Source of the DNA: an uncultured Pelagibacteraceae bacterium
GTDB lineage: Bacteria; Pseudomonadota; Alphaproteobacteria; Pelagibacterales; Pelagibacteraceae
Assembly (NCBI GenBank): GCA_902629075.1
Contig: CACOPK010000003.1
Coordinates: 18,160 to 82,159 of the forward strand
Reading direction: 5' to 3'
Length of the DNA stretch: 64,000 nt
Position 1 is the first letter of the stretch. Each line of letters begins with the position of its first letter. Below are positions 11,089 to 20,619 of this stretch, in pieces. The notes below the pieces were generated by a model. It made no database searches. It was not told the DNA's origin and saw nothing but the letters and a program-made list of their open reading frames with translations. The position numbers were made by a program, and so were the translations under genes.

Positions 11089-12292
11089 TTGCTCTTAGTT
11101 CGTTAGAAATTTTTTCAACTAACGTTTTAGCAATCATTTCCTTAGTATTGAACGAAATATTTTGAATATTAGATGTATTTTTTTTAAATATCTTAAGTTC
11201 ATTAAATTCACTGTCAAAACCTATCTTTTTATTTGATACATCATTTGCAATTATCCAATCACAACTTTTTTCATTTAATTTTTTTCTTGAATTTTCTTCA
11301 ATATTATTTGTTTCTGCTGCAAATCCAATTACAAGCTTAGGTCTTAGGCTATTATGCTTTGAAGTAAGATCAAGAATATCTTTATTTTTCTCTATTTCTA
11401 AATTTTTTAGACTTTCTTTTTTAATTTTTTCATAATTTATTTCTTTCATTTTAAAATCTGAAACCGCTGCTGCAAAAATTGCAACATCAACTGGAAGATT
11501 TTCAATAGTTCTTTCGTACATTTCATCTGCACTATTTACATTAATTATTTCAACACCATCTGGTGGTTGAAGATTTGTTGGTCCAGATATTAAAGTAGTA
11601 TGAAAACCATTTTTTTGAAACTCATTTGCAATTGCATAACCTTGCTTTCCAGAAGATCTATTTGTTATGTATCTTACAGGATCAATATATTCTCTTGTTG
11701 GACCTGCTGTTATTAATGCCTTGAATTTTTTATTTATCTCTAAATTTTTGAAATATTCATTTATTATATTTGCAATTTTTAAAGGATCAGAAAATTTTCC
11801 AGCACCATACTCACCACATGCCATTTCGCCAATTTCTGGTCCTATTATTTTATAGTTGAAATTAACAAGTTTATTTAAATTCTTTTTTGTTACCTTATTT
11901 TCCCACATTCGTACATTCATTGCAGGTGATAAAAATATATCTTTGTTGGAAGCTAGCGCAACAGTTGTAGCTAAATCTTCAGCCAAACCGTAAGTTAATT
12001 GAGCAATTTTATTTGCTGTAGCTGGCGCAAATAAAATTAAATCTGCCCATCTTGATAAAGATATATGATCCATTTCAGTTTCATTTTGAAAATCGAATAA
12101 ATCTGTATAAACTTTTTCATTCGAAAGTGAGCTAACAGATAAAGGGGTTATAAATTCTAAAGCACTTTTAGTCAGGATGGTTTTAATTTGGCATTTATTT
12201 TTTTTTAAAATTCTTATCAATTCCAAAGATTTATACGCAGCTATACCACCACAAATCACTAACAATATTTTTTTATTTATCAAATTCTTCAT
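11081..12292 (-). CDS. coaBC: Coenzyme A biosynthesis bifunctional protein CoaBC
   Basis: A 403-residue flavoprotein with two activities in coenzyme A synthesis. The N-terminal half is 4'-phosphopantothenoylcysteine decarboxylase (CoaC), with the flavin-binding ICGGIAAYKSLELI, the SPAMNVRMW segment and the flap cysteine in MACGEYGAG. The C-terminal half is 4'-phosphopantothenate-cysteine ligase (CoaB), beginning near ITAGPTREYIDPVRYITN. Length is normal for the family. It sits between ubiB and dut, a recurrent alphaproteobacterial order. Confidence 0.95.
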   Translation of the reverse strand: MKNLINKKILLVICGGIAAYKSLELIRILKKNKCQIKTILTKSALEFITPLSVSSLSNEKVYTDLFDFQNETEMDHISLSRWADLILFAPATANKIAQLTYGLAEDLATTVALASNKDIFLSPAMNVRMWENKVTKKNLNKLVNFNYKIIGPEIGEMACGEYGAGKFSDPLKIANIINEYFKNLEINKKFKALITAGPTREYIDPVRYITNRSSGKQGYAIANEFQKNGFHTTLISGPTNLQPPDGVEIINVNSADEMYERTIENLPVDVAIFAAAVSDFKMKEINYEKIKKESLKNLEIEKNKDILDLTSKHNSLRPKLVIGFAAETNNIEENSRKKLNEKSCDWIIANDVSNKKIGFDSEFNELKIFKKNTSNIQNISFNTKEMIAKTLVEKISNELRANG

Positions 12293-12299
12293 TTTTAAA

Positions 12300-13862
12300 T
12301 TAAAATACCATGATTGATAAAATTACAAGAAATAATAAACCAATAATACTTTGATTTTTAAAAGATTTTAATTCCATTTTTTTTTCATTTAACGACGAGT
12401 AAGTGTTAGTATTTTGTGGAATTTGACCGCTTGCTAAAAATGTTAAAGCTTGATTTGCTTTATCCATAACTTGAGGAAAGTCTGGTAGTTTTTTTAATAC
12501 CTCAGATGTGTCTTTTAGAATATTTCCTATTTCATTTATTGGGTCTTTTGTTTCTCTGAGCCATTTTTCTAAAACTGGCTGAGATATATCCCAAATATTA
12601 GCATCTGGATCTAGTTTTCTTGCAACACCTTCAACTACTACCATGGTCTTTTGAAGCAGTAATAATTGTGGTTGTGTCTGCATATTAAATTTTTCAGTTA
12701 TATCGAATAATTGTTTTAACAATTTACCACCAGAAATATCTTTAACAGATTGACCAAATATTGGCTCTCCAATAGACCTTAATGCTTGTGCTAATTCTTC
12801 AGAATTAATATTTTGAGGAACTAAACCAGCGGCAATGTGAACTTGCGCTACTTTTTTGTAATCTCTTTTTATAAATCCATATAATATTTCTGCTAAAAAC
12901 TTCCTATTTAACTTATCAATTCTTCCCATAATACCAAAATCTATAAAAATTAATTGACCACTATCATCTACAAGTAAATTTCCTTGATGCATATCAGCAT
13001 GGAAGTACCCATCTCTAACAGCGTGTCTAAGAAAATGTTGAATTATATCTCTGGCTAGTATTTTTAGATTTACACCATTAGATTTTATTTTTTCAACCTC
13101 TCTTATTGAAATAGCGTTAATCCAATCTAACGTTAAAACGTTATCACTTGTGAGTTTCCAATATATTTTAGGTATTTTAAAACCAACATCGTTCCTTGTA
13201 TTTTCATAGAATTCATTTGCGGCTGCAGCCTCAAACCTTAAATCCATTTCATGATTAGTTATTTCTTTTAATAAAAAAACAACTTCTACAAGTTTAAGTC
13301 TTTTTGTTTTCTTAACCAATGACTCGATAATATATGCAAGCAACATTAAAGCCTCTATTTCCTCATTAAAGACTTTTTTAATATTTGGTCTTAAAACTTT
13401 AATTGCGACTTCTTTGAGAACGCCTTCATCTTTTATTTGAGCTTTATGCACTTGTGCAATAGATGCTGCAGCAATTGGTTCTGAAATATTAATAAAGTCT
13501 TTATAATTTTCATTACCTAGCCCCTCCTTTATTTCATTTAAAGCACGATGTTTTGAAAATGCAGGAACTTTATCCTGAAGAGTTTGTAACTGATCAGATA
13601 GTTTTTCTCCAATTATATCAGGCCTGGTTGCCAAGAATTGTCCGAGTTTTATAAATGTTACTCCCATGGACTCCATTGACTTACACAGCCTTTCCTCCTC
13701 GTTATAATTTTGGTTGACATTTTTTTTTCCAAAAAGGCCTAGAAAACTAAAAAAAATCTTTATTAATACCGGAACTTTATAAATTTTCGAAACTATATCC
13801 AATGCATCTGATAAAGCTAACTTTCTACCAATGACAAATAATGTTACTAGTTTTTTTACCAT
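12300..13862 (-). CDS. ubiB: Ubiquinone biosynthesis accessory kinase-like protein UbiB
   Basis: A 520-residue ADCK/UbiB atypical kinase needed for ubiquinone synthesis. The signature KxGQ motif (FIKLGQFLATRPD), the alanine-rich loop (AAASIAQVH), the catalytic loop (HADMHQGN) and the metal-binding IDFGIMG are present. A C-terminal hydrophobic segment (about 500-518) would anchor it in the membrane. It is joined to ubiE by a one-base overlap, giving a ubiE-ubiB unit with coaBC and dut after it. Confidence 0.95.
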   Translation of the reverse strand: MVKKLVTLFVIGRKLALSDALDIVSKIYKVPVLIKIFFSFLGLFGKKNVNQNYNEEERLCKSMESMGVTFIKLGQFLATRPDIIGEKLSDQLQTLQDKVPAFSKHRALNEIKEGLGNENYKDFINISEPIAAASIAQVHKAQIKDEGVLKEVAIKVLRPNIKKVFNEEIEALMLLAYIIESLVKKTKRLKLVEVVFLLKEITNHEMDLRFEAAAANEFYENTRNDVGFKIPKIYWKLTSDNVLTLDWINAISIREVEKIKSNGVNLKILARDIIQHFLRHAVRDGYFHADMHQGNLLVDDSGQLIFIDFGIMGRIDKLNRKFLAEILYGFIKRDYKKVAQVHIAAGLVPQNINSEELAQALRSIGEPIFGQSVKDISGGKLLKQLFDITEKFNMQTQPQLLLLQKTMVVVEGVARKLDPDANIWDISQPVLEKWLRETKDPINEIGNILKDTSEVLKKLPDFPQVMDKANQALTFLASGQIPQNTNTYSSLNEKKMELKSFKNQSIIGLLFLVILSIMVF

Positions 13863-14566
13863 TAAACTTTCCAGGCACTATGCAACGAAACAATACCGCC
13901 GCTTAAATTATTATATTTACATTTCTCAAAGTTATTTTTTTTCATTAAATCAATTAGTTCATCCTGATCTATAAATTCATTAATACTATTAACTAAATAT
14001 TCATAAGGTTTCTTATCCCCAACTACAAGCTCTCCTATAATTGGTATTAATTTTGAGTAGTTTTGATAAATTACATTAAGAGTATCATTATTTATTTTTG
14101 AAAATTCGAGACAAAAGAATCTTCCACCTTTTTTTAATACTCTAAAAGCTTCTGATAAAGTTCTATTTAAATTTTTTGTATTCCTTATACCAAAACTAAT
14201 TACATAATAGTCAAAATAAGAATTCTTAAATGGCAATTTCTCAGCCGAGGCAATTTTCCATGATATATTTTTGTAATTTTCAAGTTTTTTTCTCCCAAGC
14301 GAAATCATTTTTTTATTTGGGTCAACACAATCAACTTTTGATTTAGAGTTTGTTGAATCTAAAAAAAGCTTGGCAACATCCCCAGTTCCACAGGCAACAT
14401 CAATCAACTTTTTATTTGGTTTTGGGTTCATTGAATAAATTAGTTGTTTTTTCCAAGATTTATGTATTCCAAATGACATGATATTATTCATAATGTCATA
14501 CTTATCAGAAACTTTGTTAAATACTTCTGATACTAGATTTTTCGTATTTTGTAGTTTTTGTTGCAT
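13862..14566 (-). CDS. ubiE: Ubiquinone C-methyltransferase UbiE
   Basis: A 234-residue SAM-dependent methyltransferase that methylates the benzoquinol ring in ubiquinone synthesis. Motif I is VACGTGDVAKLFLD, and the family signatures FNKVSDKYDIMNNIMSFGIH and SFGIRNTKN are clear. It is the first gene of the minus-strand ubiE-ubiB-coaBC-dut run and diverges from mutM across 35 bases. Confidence 0.96.
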   Translation of the reverse strand: MQQKLQNTKNLVSEVFNKVSDKYDIMNNIMSFGIHKSWKKQLIYSMNPKPNKKLIDVACGTGDVAKLFLDSTNSKSKVDCVDPNKKMISLGRKKLENYKNISWKIASAEKLPFKNSYFDYYVISFGIRNTKNLNRTLSEAFRVLKKGGRFFCLEFSKINNDTLNVIYQNYSKLIPIIGELVVGDKKPYEYLVNSINEFIDQDELIDLMKKNNFEKCKYNNLSGGIVSLHSAWKV

Positions 14567-14601
14567 TTATATTTTTTTATTTATTAATAATATAGTCTCA
14601 T

Positions 14602-15480
14602 ATGCCAGAATTACCAGAAGTAGAAATAGTAAAACAGTCACTTGAAAAATACATACTAAATAAATTTTTAATTAAAATTATTGTTAAAAATAAAAAATTG
14701 AGATTTCCAATTCCCAAAGATCTATCAAGAAAATTGTCCAATTTAAAAATTATAAAAGTTAAGAGAATATCTAAATATGTAGTAATTGAGTTTGAAGCTC
14801 ACATATATTTAATAATACATTTAGGTATGTCTGGCACCTTGCACTTGATTAAAAAATCAAAAATAGTAAAAAATACAAATTTAAGTTTCTATCATTCTAA
14901 AAATCTTCCAAAAAAGCACAATCATGTTTTTTTTAACTTCGAAAATTTTACAATAATATATAATGACCCACGAAGATTTGGTTTTATAAAACTTTTAAAA
15001 GATCAGAAAAGTTTAATTGATTATTTTAGTAAACTTGGACCAGATCCATTTGAAAAAAATTTTAATTTTAATTACTTAAAAAAATATTTATGTAATAAAA
15101 AAAAAAATATAAAAAATACTTTACTTGATCAAAAATTTATATCAGGCGTAGGCAATATATATGCAAGTGAAATATTGAATAATTCTAAAATAAATCCCTT
15201 AAAACTTTCAGGTGATATTAGTGAAAATGAAATTCGTAAAATTATTATTTTTACAAAAAAAATTTTAAGACGTTCAATAAAGAAAGGTGGTACATCTATA
15301 ATGAATTTTTCTTCTATTAAAGGGAATCGAGGCTCTTATCAAAATGAGTTTAGAGTTTACGATAGAGAAGATAAAAAATGTAAAAATAAATTATGTTTGG
15401 GTACAATTATCAAGATAAATATATCAAATAGATCAACTTACTTATGTAATATTTGCCAAAATAATCAAAAATTTAATTGA
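14602..15480 (+). CDS. mutM: Formamidopyrimidine-DNA glycosylase
   Basis: A 292-residue base-excision repair enzyme that removes 8-oxoguanine and opened purines and cuts the abasic site. The catalytic N-terminus MPELPEVEIV (Pro2, Glu3) fixes the start. The helix-two-turn-helix DNA-binding segment (QKFISGVGNIYASEIL) and a C-terminal zinc finger (Cys-x4-Cys near CKNKLC and Cys-x2-Cys in CNIC) follow. mutM before rpsT and dnaA is the usual alphaproteobacterial order. Confidence 0.95.
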   Translation: MPELPEVEIVKQSLEKYILNKFLIKIIVKNKKLRFPIPKDLSRKLSNLKIIKVKRISKYVVIEFEAHIYLIIHLGMSGTLHLIKKSKIVKNTNLSFYHSKNLPKKHNHVFFNFENFTIIYNDPRRFGFIKLLKDQKSLIDYFSKLGPDPFEKNFNFNYLKKYLCNKKKNIKNTLLDQKFISGVGNIYASEILNNSKINPLKLSGDISENEIRKIIIFTKKILRRSIKKGGTSIMNFSSIKGNRGSYQNEFRVYDREDKKCKNKLCLGTIIKINISNRSTYLCNICQNNQKFN

Positions 15481-15514
15481 CCATATAATTTAAGCAAGCT
15501 ATACAAGCCCCCAC

Positions 15515-15775
15515 ATGGCTAATACTAAATCAGCAATTAAAACAAATAGAAGAATTCAAAGACAGACTATTATTAACAAGTCTAGAAAAAGCAGATTTAG
15601 AAACGCAATAAAGAAAATTAACCTTTTAATTGAAAAAAAGGAAAAAAAAGCGGCATTAGATTACTTACCAAAATTAAATTCAGAGTTGATGAAGATAGCA
15701 AAAACAGGCGTTATAAAAAAACAAAATGCGTCAAGAAACGTTTCAAGAATCACAAAAAGAATTAACTCTCTTTAA
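15515..15775 (+). CDS. rpsT: 30S ribosomal protein S20
   Basis: An 86-residue basic helical protein that binds the 5' domain of 16S rRNA. The N-terminal MANTKSAIKTNRRIQRQ and the C-terminal GVIKKQNASRNVSRITKRI match S20. It lies 34 bases after mutM and is followed by the 241-base spacer before dnaA. No Shine-Dalgarno is seen. Confidence 0.96.
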   Translation: MANTKSAIKTNRRIQRQTIINKSRKSRFRNAIKKINLLIEKKEKKAALDYLPKLNSELMKIAKTGVIKKQNASRNVSRITKRINSL

Positions 15776-16016
15776 TTGAATCAACTTATTGTACACAAAC
15801 AAATAAACCTACACTAAATCTATATAAAAATTAAGTAAACAAAATTGATATAATTATTATTTATAAATATTTACAACTAAAGATTTCTTTTTTTAATTAA
15901 TTCAATCTTAGATTTTATTTTTTAAAATTTATTATTCAATTAGGGATTACATTTTTTTTTTAAAAGTAAAAATTACCAATTGCATTAAATTATGTTTTAA
16001 GATTTAACAAGTTTGA
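15776..16016. other. 241-base A+T-rich spacer upstream of dnaA
   Basis: No reading frame or RNA gene was recognised here. The stretch is even richer in A+T than its surroundings, with long T runs at 15887-15895 and 15951-15961. One sequence, TTGTACACA (15789-15797), is one mismatch from the DnaA box TTATNCACA; no cluster of boxes is visible. It must hold the dnaA promoter; it is only a weak replication origin candidate. Confidence 0.4.
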
Positions 16017-17441
16017 ATGAAAAATTCACTTAATCAAAATATTAATCAACAAAATAACGAAGTTTTAAATTGGGAATTAATTCAAGAAGACTTTAAGATA
16101 AAATTTGGAAAAGATGTATTCGAAAGCTGGTTAAAAAAAATGCATCTTGTTGAAGTTAAAGCAGATTATTTACTTATCTCAGTGCCAACAAGGTTTATTA
16201 GAGATTGGATAACCTCTAGATATCTAGATAATGTTATTCAAGTAATTAAAGCTCACAATAAAAGTTTCAATAGAATTGAGTTTAAAATTAATTCTGTTTC
16301 TAATAATATTTTAGATAACAATAACAAATTAAATTCTTCCGATCAAAAAAATATTATAGATGGAAATATAACTTTTATTAAAGATACATTTATTCAATAT
16401 AGTAGAATTGATCCAAATAAAAGTTTTGAAAATTTTATTGTAGGTCAAAGTAATAATTTAGCCTATGAGGCATCTAAAAAAATTGTAGAGAGTTATTCAA
16501 GTTATAATCCATTATATTTATATTCTGGTGTAGGAATGGGAAAAACTCATTTATTAAATGCAATTGGTTTAAATTTAAAGACAAAAAAAAAAGTAATGTT
16601 TATTTCAGCAGAAAGATTTATGTACCATTTTGTAAAATCAATTAAATCAAATGAAATGATAAAATTTAAAGATTATTTTAGAAATACAGATGTTTTGTTA
16701 ATTGATGATATTCAATTTATGAATGGAAAAGAAGCACTGCAAGAAGAGTTTTTTCATACTTTCTCAGCTTTATTAGATAAAGGATCACAAATAGTTTTAA
16801 CTGCCGATAGGCCGCCGAGTAAACTAAGCAGGATTCAAGAGAGAATTAGATCAAGATTTTCTGGGGGATTGGTAGTCGATATTCAAAGTCCAGATTTAAG
16901 CCTGCGGTCAGAAATAATAAAAAGTAAATTGTCTGAACTAAACGTTTTAAATGGTAATAATGTTAAAATTTCTGAGGAAATACAAAACTTTATTTGTTCA
17001 GAGATTAAATCAAGCATTCGTGAATTGGTTGGAGCTCTAAATAGAATAATTTCATTTTCTAGAATATATAATAGAGTTCCAAGTCTTTCTGAGACAAGAA
17101 TTATATTAAAAGATTTACTCAATATTCATGAAAATAAAGTTACAATTGACGGAATACAAACAATAGTTTGTAAATATTTTAAAATTAGTAAAAATGAAAT
17201 GCTTTCATCAAGAAGGTCAAGATATTTAGTTAGACCAAGACAAACAGCAATTTATTTGGCAAAAATGCTTACATCAAAGTCATTACCAGAGATAGGAAGA
17301 TGTTTTTCTAATAGAGATCATACTACAGTCATACATTCTGTAAAAACTATAGAAAAATTGAGAAAAGATGACAATGAATTAAATATAAAAATAGACACCT
17401 TAAAAAGTAAAATTTTATATAACAAAGAAAATGAAATTTAG
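16017..17441 (+). CDS. dnaA: Chromosomal replication initiator DnaA
   Basis: A 474-residue AAA+ initiator. Domain I (about 15-80) includes FESWLKKMHL; domain II is a short Asn-rich linker; the ATPase has Walker A GVGMGKTH (171-178), Walker B VLLIDDIQF and the arginine-finger region IRSRFSGGL; domain IV ends with the DNA-binding signature SLPEIGRCFSNRDHTTVIHS. The order rpsT-dnaA-dnaN is alphaproteobacterial. Its 3' end overlaps dnaN by 11 bases. Confidence 0.97.
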   Translation: MKNSLNQNINQQNNEVLNWELIQEDFKIKFGKDVFESWLKKMHLVEVKADYLLISVPTRFIRDWITSRYLDNVIQVIKAHNKSFNRIEFKINSVSNNILDNNNKLNSSDQKNIIDGNITFIKDTFIQYSRIDPNKSFENFIVGQSNNLAYEASKKIVESYSSYNPLYLYSGVGMGKTHLLNAIGLNLKTKKKVMFISAERFMYHFVKSIKSNEMIKFKDYFRNTDVLLIDDIQFMNGKEALQEEFFHTFSALLDKGSQIVLTADRPPSKLSRIQERIRSRFSGGLVVDIQSPDLSLRSEIIKSKLSELNVLNGNNVKISEEIQNFICSEIKSSIRELVGALNRIISFSRIYNRVPSLSETRIILKDLLNIHENKVTIDGIQTIVCKYFKISKNEMLSSRRSRYLVRPRQTAIYLAKMLTSKSLPEIGRCFSNRDHTTVIHSVKTIEKLRKDDNELNIKIDTLKSKILYNKENEI

Positions 17442-18543
17442 TGTAAATCAAAAAGATTTGCAAAACTCATTAAATTATTGCCAAGGTGTAATTGAAAAGA
17501 GAAGTACATTACCTATTTTATCAAACGTTTTACTTGAGGCAAAGAATGCAAATCTCAAAATTACAGCAACGGATCTAGATTTAATTTTCATACAAAATAT
17601 CTCAAATATCGAGATATCTGAAGAAGGTGAAACCACTACATCATGTTCAATAATGTATGATATCGTCAGAAAATTTAGTAACGAAAAAAAAATAAATTTT
17701 AATCTAGTTAATGAAAATAAAATAAATTTGGAGTCTGATAAATCTACCTTTAATCTAAACTGTCTCAAAGCATCTGAATTTCCAATTACAGAGTCTAATT
17801 TCAAGGAAAATGAATTTAATCTCAACTCAAAAAAACTGCTTAAAATTTTAAATAAATGTAAATTTTCTGTTTCAAACGATGAAACAAGACATTATCTGAG
17901 TGGTATATTTTTACATGTTACAGATAATGATAATAAAAAATTTCTTACAGCGGTTTCAACCGATAGTCATAGGTTAGCAATATCAAAAACATTTTTATCA
18001 GATGAAATTATATTTGAGCCTATAATTCTACCAAAGAAAACGATTTTCCAACTATGCTCTTTACTCAATGACTTTGATGGTGATGTAAAAATTTCTAATT
18101 TAAAATCAAAAATTAAATTTGAATTTAATAATATTATTTTAATGTCTAAATTAATTGATGGAAAATTTCCGAATTATTTTCAAGTGATTCCAAAAGATAA
18201 CCAAAAAAAATTAGAAATAGATTTGAAACCATTTTTGACATCTGTAGATCGAGTTGCCTCTGTTTCTTTAGATAAAAAAGATGGATTAAGGATGAGTCTG
18301 GCAAATGATAATTTAAACTTATCTGTTAATAATAGTAATAGTGGAGATGGAAAAGAAAGCCTACAGGTTAAATTTGGTCATGAATTGGAAATAAGTTTTA
18401 ATCCAAAATATTTAATAGATGTTGCTTCAAATATGGATGGTAATAAAATTGAAATTTATTTAAAAGATTCTGGATCTCCAGCTTTAATTAAAGATCCATC
18501 AGATTTTGAGAGCATTTATGTTGTTATGCCTATGAAGGGTTAG
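17431..18543 (+). CDS. dnaN: DNA polymerase III beta sliding clamp
   Basis: A 370-residue clamp subunit with three similar domains. The N-terminal MKFSVNQKDLQNSLNYCQG, the central FLTAVSTDSHRLAISK and the C-terminal YVVMPMK ending match the family. It overlaps dnaA by 11 bases, implying coupled expression. No recF follows: the next gene is a convergent acyltransferase whose stop overlaps this one by 4 bases. Confidence 0.96.
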   Translation: MKFSVNQKDLQNSLNYCQGVIEKRSTLPILSNVLLEAKNANLKITATDLDLIFIQNISNIEISEEGETTTSCSIMYDIVRKFSNEKKINFNLVNENKINLESDKSTFNLNCLKASEFPITESNFKENEFNLNSKKLLKILNKCKFSVSNDETRHYLSGIFLHVTDNDNKKFLTAVSTDSHRLAISKTFLSDEIIFEPIILPKKTIFQLCSLLNDFDGDVKISNLKSKIKFEFNNIILMSKLIDGKFPNYFQVIPKDNQKKLEIDLKPFLTSVDRVASVSLDKKDGLRMSLANDNLNLSVNNSNSGDGKESLQVKFGHELEISFNPKYLIDVASNMDGNKIEIYLKDSGSPALIKDPSDFESIYVVMPMKG

Positions 18544-19241
18544 AGAATATTATCAAGTTCAGTGTATAAATCTTCTTCAATTTTTTTCTGAAAATTCTCT
18601 GTATTTAATCCGGCAGGTATATTTTTGAGTATACTGATCGTAATAGTTTTGTTTGGACTTAATTTTCCAGATTTAGGCCATACTAAACCTGAGTTAAGGG
18701 CTACAGGTACACAAATAAAATTAAGTTTTTTATAGATTTTAGAAACACCTTTTTTGAAGGGAATTTTTTCATTTACCGGTGTTCTGGTAGCTTGGGGAAA
18801 AATTATTACAGGTCTATTTGAAACTTTAGTAATAGAGATAATCTTTTCATAGAAATCTAAGTTTTCTTTTTTTATTTTATCTCTATAAATTGATATTGAG
18901 CCAATTTTTTTTAGATGCCATCCAAAAACAGGTATTTTTAATAATTCTTTTTTTAAAATAAAAACCGGTGAATTAAATATTGTTTGTAAAAAAAATGTCT
19001 CGAATAATGATTGATGAAGTGATGCAATAAAAAAAGCAGTGTTATTTGGAATATTTTCAATTCCCTTAACTTTGATTTTTACTGACAGAAAAATGAAAAG
19101 GCAAATTCTTATCCAATATCCAAGAATTTTTCCACCTATGAGCATAATTTTTTTTGGTAATATTAGTGCAGGAATGAAAATCAAACATACAATTATTGTG
19201 CCAGTATAAAAAAATAATTTAAAAAGCAATCCCCTAATCAT
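18540..19241 (-). CDS. plsC: 1-acylglycerol-3-phosphate acyltransferase family protein
   Basis: A 233-residue membrane acyltransferase that would make phosphatidic acid from lysophosphatidic acid. An N-terminal hydrophobic segment (about 7-30) is followed by block I HQSLFE and block III FPQATRT. The catalytic motif is HxxxxE instead of the textbook HxxxxD; HQSxxE variants are common in proteobacterial members, so it is probably active. It follows lysA by 3 bases. Substrate preference cannot be read from the sequence. Confidence 0.85.
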   Translation of the reverse strand: MIRGLLFKLFFYTGTIIVCLIFIPALILPKKIMLIGGKILGYWIRICLFIFLSVKIKVKGIENIPNNTAFFIASLHQSLFETFFLQTIFNSPVFILKKELLKIPVFGWHLKKIGSISIYRDKIKKENLDFYEKIISITKVSNRPVIIFPQATRTPVNEKIPFKKGVSKIYKKLNFICVPVALNSGLVWPKSGKLSPNKTITISILKNIPAGLNTENFQKKIEEDLYTELDNIL

Positions 19242-19244
19242 TAA

Positions 19245-20459
19245 TTAAATAATATTTTCTAGACTTATTTTTTTACTAATTTTGAAAACTTTTGAATTTT
19301 TGATTAAAATTTCGTAAGCATTTGTTCTCAAATTATAGTTTGAGCTAAGAACTTTTCCATATGCGCCCACATCACAAATTACAATATTATCTCCTTCATC
19401 AACCTTTTGATATGATTTAGTAGATAAAAATTTATCAGTTGTCTCACATATTGGCCCAACAAAATCATGCCTTTTAAAAATTTTATTCTGAATTTTTTTT
19501 GTAGGAATGATTCTATGATACGCTTTATAAAGTGCAGGCCTCATTAAATCATTCATTCCAGTATTAATAATGATAAAATTAATTTTTCTTGTTTTTTTTA
19601 TGTAAATTATTTTTGCTAATAAATAACCAGTGTTTCCTATTATTGATCTTCCCGGTTCTAGGATTATTTTGACATTATTTTTTTTTATAAATTTAACAAC
19701 CTGTTTAGCATATCTACTATAATTTAGAGTTTTAGCATTTAGTTCATAGTTTATACCCATACCTCCGCCGAGATCTATATATTCAAAGGCAAAATTCGAT
19801 TTATCTATTATTTTTTGAACAGATTTGAGCATTCTTATATATGGCACGTGACTTGTGATTTGACTACCAATGTGTACGCTAAGACATTTAATATTTATTT
19901 GTTTAGAATTTTTATAAGTATTAATTAATTCAATTACTTCTTTTTCATTTAAACCAAATTTATTTATATTTTTTCCCGTAGTAATTTCTTTAATTGTATT
20001 AGCGTCAACATTTGGATTAAGTCTTATACCGATATCAATAACTCTTTTAGTTTTTTTGGCAATTTTAACAATTGTATCTATCTCGCTCTTAGACTCCGCA
20101 TTAATTAATAGTATATTTTTTTTGGTAGCAAACATTATTTCATCATAAGTTTTGCCTACTCCTGAAAAAACTATTTTTTTTGGTTTTATTTTAGATTTGA
20201 GAGCTGCTAATAATTCACCTTTGGATACTACATCTGCTCCGAGTCCTAGTTTGCCTATTTCACTTAAAATTCTAATGTTATTATTCGCTTTTACCGCAAA
20301 ACATATTAATGGCTTCGTTTTGATAAAATTTTTCTGAAATTTTAATATATTTTCTTTGATTTGCTTATATGAATAACAATAAACAGGTGTACCAAATGTT
20401 TTTATAATTCTATCAACTGAAATTTTGTCGATTAATAGTTTGTTATTAATGTATTTCAT
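19245..20459 (-). CDS. lysA: Diaminopimelate decarboxylase
   Basis: A 404-residue PLP enzyme of the alanine-racemase-like fold that makes lysine from meso-diaminopimelate. The PLP lysine is in CFAVKANNN (about residue 58), the glycine-rich phosphate site in YIDLGGGMGINY, PLP/dimer contact in EPGRSI, and the C-terminal active-site cysteine in GPICETTD. It is downstream of argH and a tiny lipoprotein gene, a linkage seen in many proteobacteria. Confidence 0.95.
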   Translation of the reverse strand: MKYINNKLLIDKISVDRIIKTFGTPVYCYSYKQIKENILKFQKNFIKTKPLICFAVKANNNIRILSEIGKLGLGADVVSKGELLAALKSKIKPKKIVFSGVGKTYDEIMFATKKNILLINAESKSEIDTIVKIAKKTKRVIDIGIRLNPNVDANTIKEITTGKNINKFGLNEKEVIELINTYKNSKQINIKCLSVHIGSQITSHVPYIRMLKSVQKIIDKSNFAFEYIDLGGGMGINYELNAKTLNYSRYAKQVVKFIKKNNVKIILEPGRSIIGNTGYLLAKIIYIKKTRKINFIIINTGMNDLMRPALYKAYHRIIPTKKIQNKIFKRHDFVGPICETTDKFLSTKSYQKVDEGDNIVICDVGAYGKVLSSNYNLRTNAYEILIKNSKVFKISKKISLENII

Positions 20460-20487
20460 CTAAAGCTTTTAATTTAATAGTTAAATT

Positions 20488-20619
20488 TTAACTACTAGTT
20501 TTTCCATAGACTTTCATTTTAATCAACCCTGATTTTTTCTCGTAAACTGGATCACTTTTTTTTCCACATGAAAAAATTGGGATTAAAAGAAATAAAATAA
20601 TAAATAATTTTTTAAGCAT
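20488..20619 (-). CDS. lptM: LptM-like small lipoprotein
   Basis: The frame starts inside the last codons of argH (8-base overlap) and encodes 43 residues: MLKKLF, a hydrophobic stretch, then the lipobox-like IFSCGKKSDPVY with Cys18. Size, signal and the CGxKxxPxY-like start of the mature part match LptM (YifL), which assists maturation of the LPS translocon LptD in enterobacteria. The position between argH and lysA is the usual home of this gene in alphaproteobacteria. The mature peptide is only about 26 residues, so homology is supported mainly by context. Confidence 0.65.
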   Translation of the reverse strand: MLKKLFIILFLLIPIFSCGKKSDPVYEKKSGLIKMKVYGKTSS

